DNA from: Ottelia alismoides
Lineage: Eukaryota > Streptophyta > Magnoliopsida > Alismatales > Hydrocharitaceae
Length of the DNA stretch: 64,000 bases
Direction: 5' to 3'
Assembly (NCBI GenBank): GCA_037367405.1
Contig: JAZKJV010002945.1
Span: forward strand, 57,501-121,500
The notes below the pieces were generated by a model that worked only from the letters and a program-made list of their open reading frames with translations, made no database searches and was not told the origin of the DNA. Positions 21,572-29,963 of the stretch are shown in pieces (within the stretch, counting starts at the first letter, position 1; each line of letters opens with the position of its first letter). The position numbers and the translations under genes are program-made.

Positions 21572-23861
21572 TAAATAACATCTTTTCTCCTGATGACAGG
21601 GATCGCACCCGCCACCTTAGCCACATTTAACTTCATTGATTCCCTCGCCGAATCTTGAGGAGTAGTGGTAACATATTCCCTGTTCCTTCTGCATTTCTCC
21701 TTTCGCGGTCTATAGCGTTTCCTGCGGTGTTGCTCGTAGTCTCCTTCAGAAGACCCCTCCACAGAGTTACGCGAGGCAAAATTCATATCCATGTCTTCAT
21801 CTTCCTCAGGAAGGTCAACCGCTTTACCAACCTCTGAAGCCAGGACGACGGTCCCATTGCTGCCCAACGGTTGTGTTTCTGATGCAAAGAAGAGGCTCAA
21901 ATCCACCGATAGTACTCCAGTCCCGCTGCATAATACCGGATCCACAGCACTGCTACAAGGCACTGTTAAGGGAAGGTCCGCATAAGAAGAAGCCGAAGTA
22001 GCCCGACCATGTTCGATCTCCTGGATGTTCTGGTGACAACTGAGAGGTAACGGAGACCTCTCCGGGAGCTTGTTTGAGGCGAGCACATCACTGGTGGAAG
22101 AGGCTCTGTTCGAATCCGAGGAGGGCTGGTAGAAAGGGGCGCACATCGGATCCAAAGCAAAGAAACCAAGCACTTCAGAGGATCCGGGTTTAGAGACACC
22201 AAATCCCGGGTTCGCACAATCACCAAACATAGGGGCCAAGATGAGATCCGGATCCGGATCTCTAGCATCCAAATCCAGCGTTAAATTTCCGGCAACACGC
22301 TCACCAAGGACATCAGCCTTTAATGCCTCAGAATCCGTGCCAGCCGTTGCATCACATTGAGAAGAAATGGCGTTTAAAAATCTTACCTTTAATGCCTTAG
22401 AGATCTTGCCATCCGATAATGACGACGTCTCTTCGTAAACCGCTCCAGGAAATCCGGCTTTGATGGCGATCGGATCTTTCATCTCCCCAAGGTAAGCCTG
22501 CCGCAGCTCCGCCGCATGCGGTGGTGGTGGAGGATGTACCTCCTCTAGAAGTATCCGGAAGCTTGCACGCCCCACCCTGAGCAGCAAGTGGTCAGGTGGA
22601 CGACCCCTTAACCACACCTCCATTGTCACCACCGCCGCATCCGTTCTCGGAACTAAGCCGTCAGAAGAGAGCAAGACAGACCCTCTCCAACTCCATGAAA
22701 TAAAGCTCTTAATTTTCCCTCAGACCGTGAGAGGAAAGGAACTCCCCGCAAGCGGAGAACAAAACGGGTGAGGGTTACCTCTCCATCAGCAAACCGTGGC
22801 CTTTTCCATGACGTTTTCAAAACACCCCCGCCAGCCAGTAAAACATCGGCATCACCAACCGAGAGCCCACGAGAAAGAAACAACCCAGGAGAAATCCCGA
22901 CGACGTCGCTCACGAAAGTTTCCCCCAGAAGCGAGGACACTTCTGCGGCAACCACCTCCGAAGGTCCGTTCGATCTTCCGATTAGAAAACCATTCACTGG
23001 CGGCTCCGCAGGACAACGAAGTCCCTCCTTCACCACTTTTGCGAAGGAACGACCCCCCGGAGTGACCATCGATGTTTTGTGCTTTGGCAAGAGTTTCTGA
23101 GCATCTACAACCTCAGGCATAATCTTTCCACGTTTAGCAGTGCAACCTTCAACGCGCAGACGACTCGACCTTTTGCATTCGAAGCTTCGATGCCCAACCC
23201 CGACGCACAAGAAACAACGAATCTCCGCCACACATGAATCCGCCCGATGGCCTAACCGCCCACACCGAAAACACTAAGGGTGCGTTTGGTTCGTGGGTTA
23301 TCCAGGAGTGGATAACCCGGTTTTGTGTTTGTGTGTTTGGTTGGTGGGTTAAGGGTTGGGAGGGTTTGTGTGATGTGATTGTATTGGAATTTGAAAAAGT
23401 TGGTAGTTATTATGATATGATTGCATTGGAAGTTGAAAAAGTGGGTGGTTGTTATGATGTGATTGTATTGAAGTTTGGAATGGTGAGTAGAAGTTGAGTA
23501 TTTTATGTTTTTTAGATGATATGATGGTATAATATATATTTTTTTTGATGGGAAGGGAGTGGGCCCCATTAGTGGGTTAAAAGTTGGGGTTTTGGAGGGT
23601 TACCCACCCAAAGTGGGGGGTAACCCACCAAAAGAACGCACCCTAAGGACCTCTCCGAGCAACCTTTCTCTTACCGGTGACCACCTTCCAGCCTTCTTCG
23701 TTAAAAGAAGAACTCCGGTCAACTCCCTTTCTCCTCCACTCCCATCGCCCAACTCTCCGCCCACCCTCCATCCTGTAATTCATCATTATGGAGGCTTCAC
23801 CATGCAGTAACCATGCTGCGCCTATCTCCTTCCAAACATGATCCGACGCAGGACATGTCAA
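21571..23861 (-). pseudogene. LINE ORF1 with tandem CCHC knuckles, broken
   Basis: From the 5' side: a basic stretch (SSFNEEGWKVVTGKRKVARR), then the MITE at 23278-23643, then two adjacent knuckles, CFRCGRLGHRADSC and CFLCVGVGHRSFEC. A long linker follows (RSFAKVVKEGL), then a region resembling DUF4283 (TRFVLRLRGVPFLSR). A frameshift near 22665 leads to the C-terminal half (22674-21571, MEVWLRGRPPDHLLLRVG) and an acidic then basic tail. It is an RNA-binding protein of plant LINEs. Expression of a full protein is impossible in this copy. Confidence 0.75.
23278..23643. mobile_element. Tourist-like MITE (PIF/Harbinger type)
   Basis: A 366-bp insertion bounded by TAA target duplications (23275-23277 and 23644-23646). 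The left end is GGGTGCGTTTGGTTCGTGGG and the right end, reverse-complemented, GGGTGCGTTCTTTTGGTGGG. TNA target duplication plus GGGTGCGTTTGGTT ends are diagnostic of Tourist/Harbinger elements. It lies just upstream of the first zinc knuckle of the LINE, so it is younger than the LINE. Confidence 0.92.
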
Positions 23862-23875
23862 ATATAGGTTATATG

Positions 23876-24324
23876 TGCATAGATTATTGTGAATTTTCTC
23901 AAAGACATGTCTTTTTTTAACATAGACAGTTTTTTATGTATATGGTTGGGCATGCTCAAATAGATGAAAGCATGTAGATGCTTGCTTGAATGCACATCTT
24001 GTGCATGTATATATGTGAATCGTGTATTAAAGGGCGAAAGGCAACATATGAGCGGCTGGTTTCTGTTGTTTTTTTTATTTTGTAAGCAAGTCTTGAGATG
24101 CTCGCAATTGTAGTCGCAAATAACTCCCAGTTAGGAGCACTTGGGACAAGTGCGGTCGCAAACTGCTAAAACATTGCGAGCACGTTGTGGTCGTGATGAT
24201 TGCATCCCCTAACATGCGAGCACACATATTACAACTACAAATAGTCGTATGAGCACATTGTGACTACAATACAAGCATATTGAGACTACAATCGTGCATG
24301 TAATTGACGCTGATTTTTGTAGTG
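23876..24324. mobile_element. CACTA-type transposon terminus
   Basis: The sequence ends TTGACGCTGATTTTTGTAGTG at 24324. Its complement starts CACTACAAAAATCAGCG, the typical CACTA terminus. Inside lie repeated subterminal motifs in both orientations (GCGAGCAC, GTAGTCGCAAA, TTGTGACTACAAT). No opposite terminus or transposase frame is visible, so this is an end fragment or a small derivative. The left limit is approximate. Confidence 0.6.
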
Positions 24325-24619
24325 AAGCCTATCGTTTGCAATACGAAGAGCATGGGGGCACCAAGTCTTTTAAGATATATACAATATGCAATTACAAATA
24401 TCAAGATGGGGCCATGCCCCTCCCCCCAATGCATAATACTGGTTCTGCCCCTGTACATACATATATATATGTATCTATGTACACATGCATACATACGTAC
24501 AATAACTAGTGGTAACTTGTATTTATGATATAAGAAAGTAATATATGTATGATAAAAAAGTTATTTCTTTAATAAATGCATCACTTGTGATATTGATCTT
24601 ATGCAGAACACATCTAAAA

Positions 24620-25794
24620 GGGATTTTATCAGTTGTGCCCCTCCGAGATATTGCAATATCAGTTATATCCCTCCCTTTTTGGGAATATCAGTTGTGCCCC
24701 CGACTTCTTATCATTTTATCACTTGTGCCACTTGGGTTAGTGATAGTCCATAACCAACGCAAACAAACGTTAACTTTGAGGATACAATTGGAATTAAATT
24801 TAAAAAGAGGACTAAAAAGTCCTCCTCATCCTCTTCCTCCTCCCTCATCTTCTTCCTCTTTCTCCCTTCTCTTCCTCCTCCCCAGCTCCTCCCTCCGGCT
24901 CTGCGCCTCCTCCTCTGCCCCCGCTCCTCCTCCGCCCCGAGCTCTCCTACAACCTCCTCTGCCCCGAGCTCCCCCTGGCCCCCTGCTCCTGCCTTACGCC
25001 TCTCCCTCCGCCCCGTCCTCCTCACCCTGCCTACAGCCTTCCCCTCCGCCCCTAGAATCATCCTCCGCCCTAGATCTTCTCCTCCTCCTCCTCATCCCTC
25101 CGTCCGTGGCCTTCCCCTCTGCCCCCATCCTACTTACACCGCCTAAGAAAAATTTGAGAAGCTCTTGACTATTGGACTCTGTGGCAGTAGACTTTACCTC
25201 ATTCGGACGGGTTTTGTATTTGTTCTATCTTCACTCAGTTCGACCTGAACTTGAGGATATTCAGGCAGGTCATTTACGCTCAACTCAACCTGAACTTTGG
25301 GAGCTTCTTTTTGGCTTTTTCCCGTCTGCAGAGGTAGAGAATCATCATGAAGCTCAATTGGCACAGATGCTTCAACAATGTTGACTGTTTGAACTTGTTG
25401 ATGAAGTAACTAAGAGGTGGACGTGTGTATTCAATGGTTTGTATCTGTGGCGCATTCTTCCCAACTTGGAGAAGTATCACAGAGGCAACAACTATGGATA
25501 TTAGAGCCAACCATGCAGCAACAGCTGTAGTTTTCTTTGATCCCTCAGAAGAACCTTCACTCCTGATTGTGGGTTTCGATTTCGGTGGTGATCCTTTTGA
25601 TTTCCAGTTTTACCCCTCTTGTCCAAACCATGGTTTGAAAAAATCATGATTAAGTTCAAATCATTAACGGCTAAAGTAATTGAGGAGCACAAGTGATAGA
25701 ACGACAAAAATTAGGAGCACAACTGATATTTCCAAAAAGAAAGGGGTATAACTGATATTGCAATATCTTAGAGGGACACAACTGATAAAAATCC
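24620..25794. mobile_element. MULE-like element carrying a gene fragment
   Basis: A 1.17 kb insertion relative to copy 1. TIRs of about 60 bp: GGGATTTTATCAGTTGTGCC at the left and, reverse-complemented, GGATTTTTATCAGTTGTGTC at the right, both continuing into a GATATTGCAATATC block. Flanks show an imperfect duplication around CTAAAA/CTTAAAA, consistent with the 9 bp of Mutator elements but degraded. The interior has a long C/T-rich tract (24820-25100) and a minus-strand exon-like fragment. No transposase is present, so it resembles a Pack-MULE. Confidence 0.65.
25194..25650 (-). pseudogene. Captured host-gene fragment, unidentified
   Basis: The minus strand encodes a protein-like stretch: a Ser/Lys-rich segment (SKPTIRSEGSSEGSKK), a predicted membrane helix (WLALISIVVASVILL), then VGKNAPQIQTIEYTRPPLSY. 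After a frameshift near 25380 an acidic tail follows (EASVPIELHDDSLPL, KVQVELSVNDLPEYPQ). It ends at ATGAG|GTAAAG, which fits a splice donor. One stop precedes the Ser/Lys-rich part. The uneven amino-acid pattern and donor suggest a real exon captured by the surrounding MULE. I do not recognise the parent gene. Confidence 0.5.
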
Positions 25795-25903
25795 TACCTT
25801 AAAATTAAGAAATTTTGAGGAAAGTATATGTTTAGTTATCATGTATCATGTTTAAAATAATGGATCAAAAGCAAGTGAAACTATGCGTTGAAAGTAATAT
25901 GAT

Positions 25904-25918
25904 CGTAAATATGTTTTT
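25904..25918. repeat. LINE target duplication, left
   Basis: CGTAAATATGTTTTT. The same 15 bp are at 29110-29124. Copy 1 has the uninterrupted site near 2285 (CGTAAAGATTTTTTA). Confidence 0.85.
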
Positions 25919-25998
25919 TTTGAGAAGAAAGAGGGTGGAGTCCCAAGGTAGGATCCACCGCAAAAAGATTATATTAAAAACAGATCAAAAGAAATACA

Positions 25999-28900
25999 TT
26001 ATCTTGTAGACCAGAGACGGTAAAGTGAGAGGCACAAGGCTACTACATTTTCAGAATAAAATCTCTGCTTGTTAAAGACTAAATCATTTCTTCCTCCCCA
26101 AATGGCCCATAACGCCGCAAATGGAAGAGCACAATCATCCGTCGAGTTGCCCCCAACTGACCTTACCAATGTCCAGAACTCAGCCTCACCACTGAGAGAG
26201 GCCCATGGTGCGCCCACTTCCTTCCACACTTGCATTGAAAAGGGGCACGAAAAGAATATATGTTCAGCGTCCTCAATAATCTCACCACACCTGTCACAGC
26301 TTGTGTCAGCAATCCCAAACAGCCTGCCTCTCCTCGCCTTGTCACAAATCCTACCCTTCCTGAGGCACCAGAGGAAGACCTTCACTCTACTTGGGACTTT
26401 GCTAGCCCACACAACCTTCAAATCTTGAATCAACTCCGGATCCAAATCATCTTGGCCCCCTCTGAACATCTCATAGGCCTTCTTCACCGAGAATCTGCCC
26501 CCTTGCCAAAGGAAATGATCCCTCCCCTGCGTGATACAGGTAGGGGATGGTAACTCTTCCAGAAGCCTGGTCAAATCCTCCAATCTCCGCTCTGGGACAC
26601 CAGAAATAAATCGAGGGTTCCATGACCCAGAATCGCAATAATCTGCCACCGAACAGCCTTTGTCTGCCGCTAGAGCAAAAAGTCTAGGGAACCTAGTGCT
26701 GAGGATCCCCTCTCCAGTCCAATCATCCAACCAGAACTGAAAAACCTCCCCGGATCCCACCTTCGGTACCAACTTCTGCCTCATCACTGGAAGGATGTCT
26801 CGTATCCCTCCCCAAAGCGAGGACTCAAAACGTAATCTTCTAGCCTCAAGCGAGCCCCTGACTCCATAAATGCTACGAAGTAACTTGGCTGCCAAACTCT
26901 CATTGCTGCCCCAGATCTGCACTACCCATTTGGCCATTAGAGCTTTATTCATGCTGCAGATATCTCTAACACCCAGCCCTCCCTTTCCTTTCCTCTGTGT
27001 TATCTCCTCCCACCGCACAAGGTGAATACCCGACCTTTGCTGCCTCCCATCCGACCAGAAAAACCTTCTCATCATCTGCTCTATCTTTTTTCTAACCCCT
27101 GCCGGCATTAGTCGAGTTGAGAAGAAAAAGATTGGAATCGCCGACAGAACATGCTTCAAAAGGGTCAACTTCCCGCCTTTTGAAAGTGCAACCGCCTTCC
27201 ATCCCGCCAATCTCTGCTCAATCTTTCTGAGAACCACATCCCAATCTGCCTTTTTTAATCTACCTGCCACTAAAGGGAGACCCAGGTAAGTAATGGGTAA
27301 ATTCCCCAAGGGACAAGCCAGCTGAGCCGCTCTTCTGCTACCCACCACCTCATCCATCCCAAACTGAATGACAACTGATTTGTTTCTATTTATGTTCAGA
27401 CCAGAGATAATACTGAAGATATCTACCAGCTGCCTGGCCCTTCTGTCCATCTCCTCCGAGCCTCCCAGGAATAAGACCGTGTCATCGGCATATTGCAGTA
27501 AAGGCACCGTAATAGAACCAGCCCTGAAACCTTCGCACCAACCATCTTCAACAGCTCTCCTGAACATGACCGCTAAAGCATCTGCCACCAAAACAAAAAG
27601 CATGGGTGCTAGCGGGCAACCTTGCCTCACCCCCCTCTGTGGCTGAAAGAATCCACCCTCGGGCTTCCCATTCACCAAAATCGAGAAGGAAGAGGTCGTG
27701 ACACACCTCTTAATCCAATCAATCCAAAGGTCGGGAAAACCGCGACGTCGGAGAGACGCCCACAAAAACCTCCAGTCGACGCAATCATAAGCTTTCTCAA
27801 AGTCAATCTTCCACAGCAAACCTTTTTTGCCTTCCCTCCGCCACTGTAGACATATCTCCGAAGCCATAACAAGCCCATCCGCCATCTGACGGCCAGGGAT
27901 AAAAGCTGACTGATTCTGCAGGATAACAGTATCCATCACCCTTTTCATCCTATTTGCTAGGACCTTAGCAATAATAAGATAAATCGCATTGGACATTGCA
28001 ATCGGTCTATAGTCTTCAACTCTTAACGGTGATTCCTTCTTAGGAAGAAGGAAAAGCAGCGCCCGATTAATCTTCTCGAAGCCTCTATTACCATCTCTAA
28101 ATTCGTTAAGCACCCCCAAGACATCCTCCTTTAGCAGGCTCCAAAACTCCTTGTAGAAGCAAACAGGAAAACCGTCCGGCCCTGGGGCACCGTCCGAGTT
28201 CAGCCCCAAGACTGCCTTTCTCACCTCCTCCTCCTCAAACCGTGACACCAGCTCCTGCGCCTGCACCATCGAAAGAGACTCCACCCCTACCCCCCGCCAC
28301 CCCCATCCGGAACCTTGTACCTTCCTCGACATTCTCACAAAATGATCTCTGATAGCTCGCCCTAAAAAGGCCTCCCCAGCCACCCTCTCACCCCCCACCA
28401 CGAGGCTTTGAATGAAATTCCTTCTTCTTCTACCTGTCGCCACTGAGTGGAAGAACTTTGTGTTAGCATCCCCTTCCTGCAACCACTTTTGCCTAGATCT
28501 CTGCTTCCACTCCACTTCCTCCTTTTTGTCCTCCTGCAAAATAATATCAAGCAATCTCGATCGTTCCTCAATCTCCTCCTGATCGAGCCCCCTCTCATCG
28601 TCCAAGCCATCCAATCTGGCCACCCCTAGCTGGGCCACACGTCGATGCTCCCTCCTACTCACTTTCAGCCTTCTTCCATAATTAATGAGGAACTCCTTCA
28701 ACTTACTCAATTTTGAGGCCAATCGCGTTACTGCCGAACCTTCTACCTGCGAACCTCTCCAATGAGCTTCCACTTCCTCCCTGAATCCATCTTCCAACAG
28801 CCAAGCCCGCTCAAATCTGAAGATAGACCTGGTTCGAGCGCCCTCCTCAGAAGACCAAATCAGCGGCGTGTGATCCGAGTGAGCACGCGGCAATGCCCAA

Positions 28901-29013
28901 GCCCGAGATAAAGGGAAGGACTCCACCCCAGCAGGTGAGAGGAGGAATCTGTCTAGCCGAGACCTGGACCTCGAGTTTCGCCACGTGTAAGCACAACCAG
29001 CAGCATCGATCAC
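25999..29013 (-). CDS. LINE ORF2 fragment: endonuclease end, RT, zf-RVT
   Basis: 1004 codons with no stop. It opens in the C-terminal part of the endonuclease (YTWRNSRSRSRLDRFLLSP, SDHTPLIWS). A linker follows, then RT at about residues 300-600 (VEDYRPIAMSNAIY, SAFIPGRQMADGLVMASE, KIDFEKAYDCVDW, RGVRQGCPLAP, YADDTVLFL), thumb (GLPLVAGRLKKADW) and the zf-RVT region near the C-terminus (CDRCGEIIEDAEHIFFSC). The RT catalytic YADD is intact. The N-terminal endonuclease catalytic residues and ORF1 are missing, so the element cannot move on its own. The start codon is internal and has no meaning for the full protein. The open frame suggests recent insertion. Confidence 0.92.
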   Translation of the reverse strand: MIDAAGCAYTWRNSRSRSRLDRFLLSPAGVESFPLSRAWALPRAHSDHTPLIWSSEEGARTRSIFRFERAWLLEDGFREEVEAHWRGSQVEGSAVTRLASKLSKLKEFLINYGRRLKVSRREHRRVAQLGVARLDGLDDERGLDQEEIEERSRLLDIILQEDKKEEVEWKQRSRQKWLQEGDANTKFFHSVATGRRRRNFIQSLVVGGERVAGEAFLGRAIRDHFVRMSRKVQGSGWGWRGVGVESLSMVQAQELVSRFEEEEVRKAVLGLNSDGAPGPDGFPVCFYKEFWSLLKEDVLGVLNEFRDGNRGFEKINRALLFLLPKKESPLRVEDYRPIAMSNAIYLIIAKVLANRMKRVMDTVILQNQSAFIPGRQMADGLVMASEICLQWRREGKKGLLWKIDFEKAYDCVDWRFLWASLRRRGFPDLWIDWIKRCVTTSSFSILVNGKPEGGFFQPQRGVRQGCPLAPMLFVLVADALAVMFRRAVEDGWCEGFRAGSITVPLLQYADDTVLFLGGSEEMDRRARQLVDIFSIISGLNINRNKSVVIQFGMDEVVGSRRAAQLACPLGNLPITYLGLPLVAGRLKKADWDVVLRKIEQRLAGWKAVALSKGGKLTLLKHVLSAIPIFFFSTRLMPAGVRKKIEQMMRRFFWSDGRQQRSGIHLVRWEEITQRKGKGGLGVRDICSMNKALMAKWVVQIWGSNESLAAKLLRSIYGVRGSLEARRLRFESSLWGGIRDILPVMRQKLVPKVGSGEVFQFWLDDWTGEGILSTRFPRLFALAADKGCSVADYCDSGSWNPRFISGVPERRLEDLTRLLEELPSPTCITQGRDHFLWQGGRFSVKKAYEMFRGGQDDLDPELIQDLKVVWASKVPSRVKVFLWCLRKGRICDKARRGRLFGIADTSCDRCGEIIEDAEHIFFSCPFSMQVWKEVGAPWASLSGEAEFWTLVRSVGGNSTDDCALPFAALWAIWGGRNDLVFNKQRFYSENVVALCLSLYRLWSTR

Positions 29014-29109
29014 CGCAAGCCCAAAGGCATGAATCTGATTACGGAAATATGATTACGGAAATATGATTTTATAACCAAAGGCATCGATCACCGCAAGCCC
29101 AAAGGCATT
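29004..29109. repeat. Duplicated LINE 5' junction with filler
   Basis: The 28-bp block GCATCGATCACCGCAAGCCC... occurs at 29004-29031 and 29081-29108. Between them lie about 49 bp containing ATTACGGAAATATGATT repeats that resemble the target (CGTAAATATG). Confidence 0.85.
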
Positions 29110-29124
29110 CGTAAATATGTTTTT

Positions 29125-29823
29125 ATACGCTAAAACTTTTAATAATGTGATTGTCTCGGTTCATCACCCACCGTTCTGGCTAGGAGCAGATCCTCCTCTT
29201 CAGTTTAACCTTTTTTTTGGCAGAATAGCTTTCAAAAATCCCACCACTTTGATTGAATCTATTAATATCGTTCGACATGCTCATCAAGTTTCTTTTAGTA
29301 ATCCAATATTTCTAACTATTTTATCTTGATTGTCAAAGGAAAGTCAACATCTAAGGAACTTAACCCATTTCAAAATAGGGCCGTACCTTTGACCATTATG
29401 AAGTGGCGGATCTAAATGAATATGATAGATATGTAGAGCAATATTCATAGATCCAATCAATATTGTTTGGTTTGTGAAAGCCATTTCGCAAAAAATAAAA
29501 TGTTACTCGTAGTTGAAACTACAGCAAGGATGTAATCCCCTACTCGCTGTGTCCAAACCATGGATTTCTCCATTAGGACTATCCTCATCCCCTAAGTTAC
29601 AGCAAGGAATTTCACAGCACAGATCCTCCCCGGGTAAAGTGACCATCTGGACTCAGTTAGAAAAGCCTATTGTATTGCTAGTTCCAGAACGCACATGCAC
29701 ATGCGACCGCTGGGCTGTCTGGGTAAACGGAAACGTTGTTTACCAAAGCATCACGCAGGAATTTCTAATTAGTACAGGCTTGGCGTGACATTAATATGTG
29801 CGTGGGAACTGCAACAGGCGGAT
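29125..29823 (+). other. Upstream region of the copy 2 DUF674 gene
   Basis: Matches 2300-3010 of copy 1 (for example CTACAGCAAGGATGT and AAACGTTGTTTACCAAAGCA). It contains no gene. It ends at GCGGATATATA, where the copia element entered. Confidence 0.7.
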
Positions 29824-29828
29824 ATATA

Positions 29829-29953
29829 TGTTGAAGGGAACGAATAAGATAATTTTCCATTAACCCTAGAGCTCTCTTATATAAGAGAAAAGCTCTATGG
29901 GTAATTTACATAAAGAGGACAAACAAATACTAAATGATAAAATTACTCTAACA
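29829..29953 (-). repeat. Copia 3' LTR
   Basis: Starts TGTTGAAGGGAACGAATAAG and ends ACTCTAACA. It contains a palindromic TATA-type core, CTCTTATATAAGAG, likely the promoter core; the other LTR has TTATATAGGAG here. Confidence 0.95.
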
Positions 29954-29963
29954 CTCCCCCTCA
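29954..29963 (-). other. Copia polypurine tract
   Basis: The minus strand reads TTGAGGGGGAG immediately before the 3' LTR, the expected primer for plus-strand synthesis. Confidence 0.8.

Larger units (their letters stand above)
19175..23861 (-). mobile_element. L1-type LINE, 3'-truncated, split by MITE
   Basis: Minus-strand LINE with ORF1 (tandem zinc knuckles), then ORF2 (endonuclease and RT). It lacks the C-terminal part of RT, the zf-RVT domain, the 3' UTR and the poly-A tail. Homology to the second LINE in this window (25919-29109) stops at about 19175, after GGRLVLVKAVLAA. Loss of the 3' end is unlike normal 5' truncation and implies a later deletion. A Tourist-like MITE sits at 23278-23643. 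Confidence 0.85.
25919..29109 (-). mobile_element. L1-type LINE, 5'-truncated, with TSD
   Basis: Minus-strand LINE with a short T run (its poly-A tail) at the left, a 3' UTR of about 75 bp and one long open frame. It starts inside the endonuclease domain, so it is a normal 5'-truncated product of target-primed reverse transcription. The 15-bp duplication confirms this. The 5' junction has a duplicated 28-bp LINE piece with filler (29004-29109). It shares the same general family with the LINE at 19175-23861. Confidence 0.92.

Noticed and set aside
24545..25168. 207-codon plus-strand frame rich in Pro/Ser/Leu
   Set aside because: It runs through a C/T-rich low-complexity tract inside a MULE-like element. 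Composition explains it and no domain is visible.
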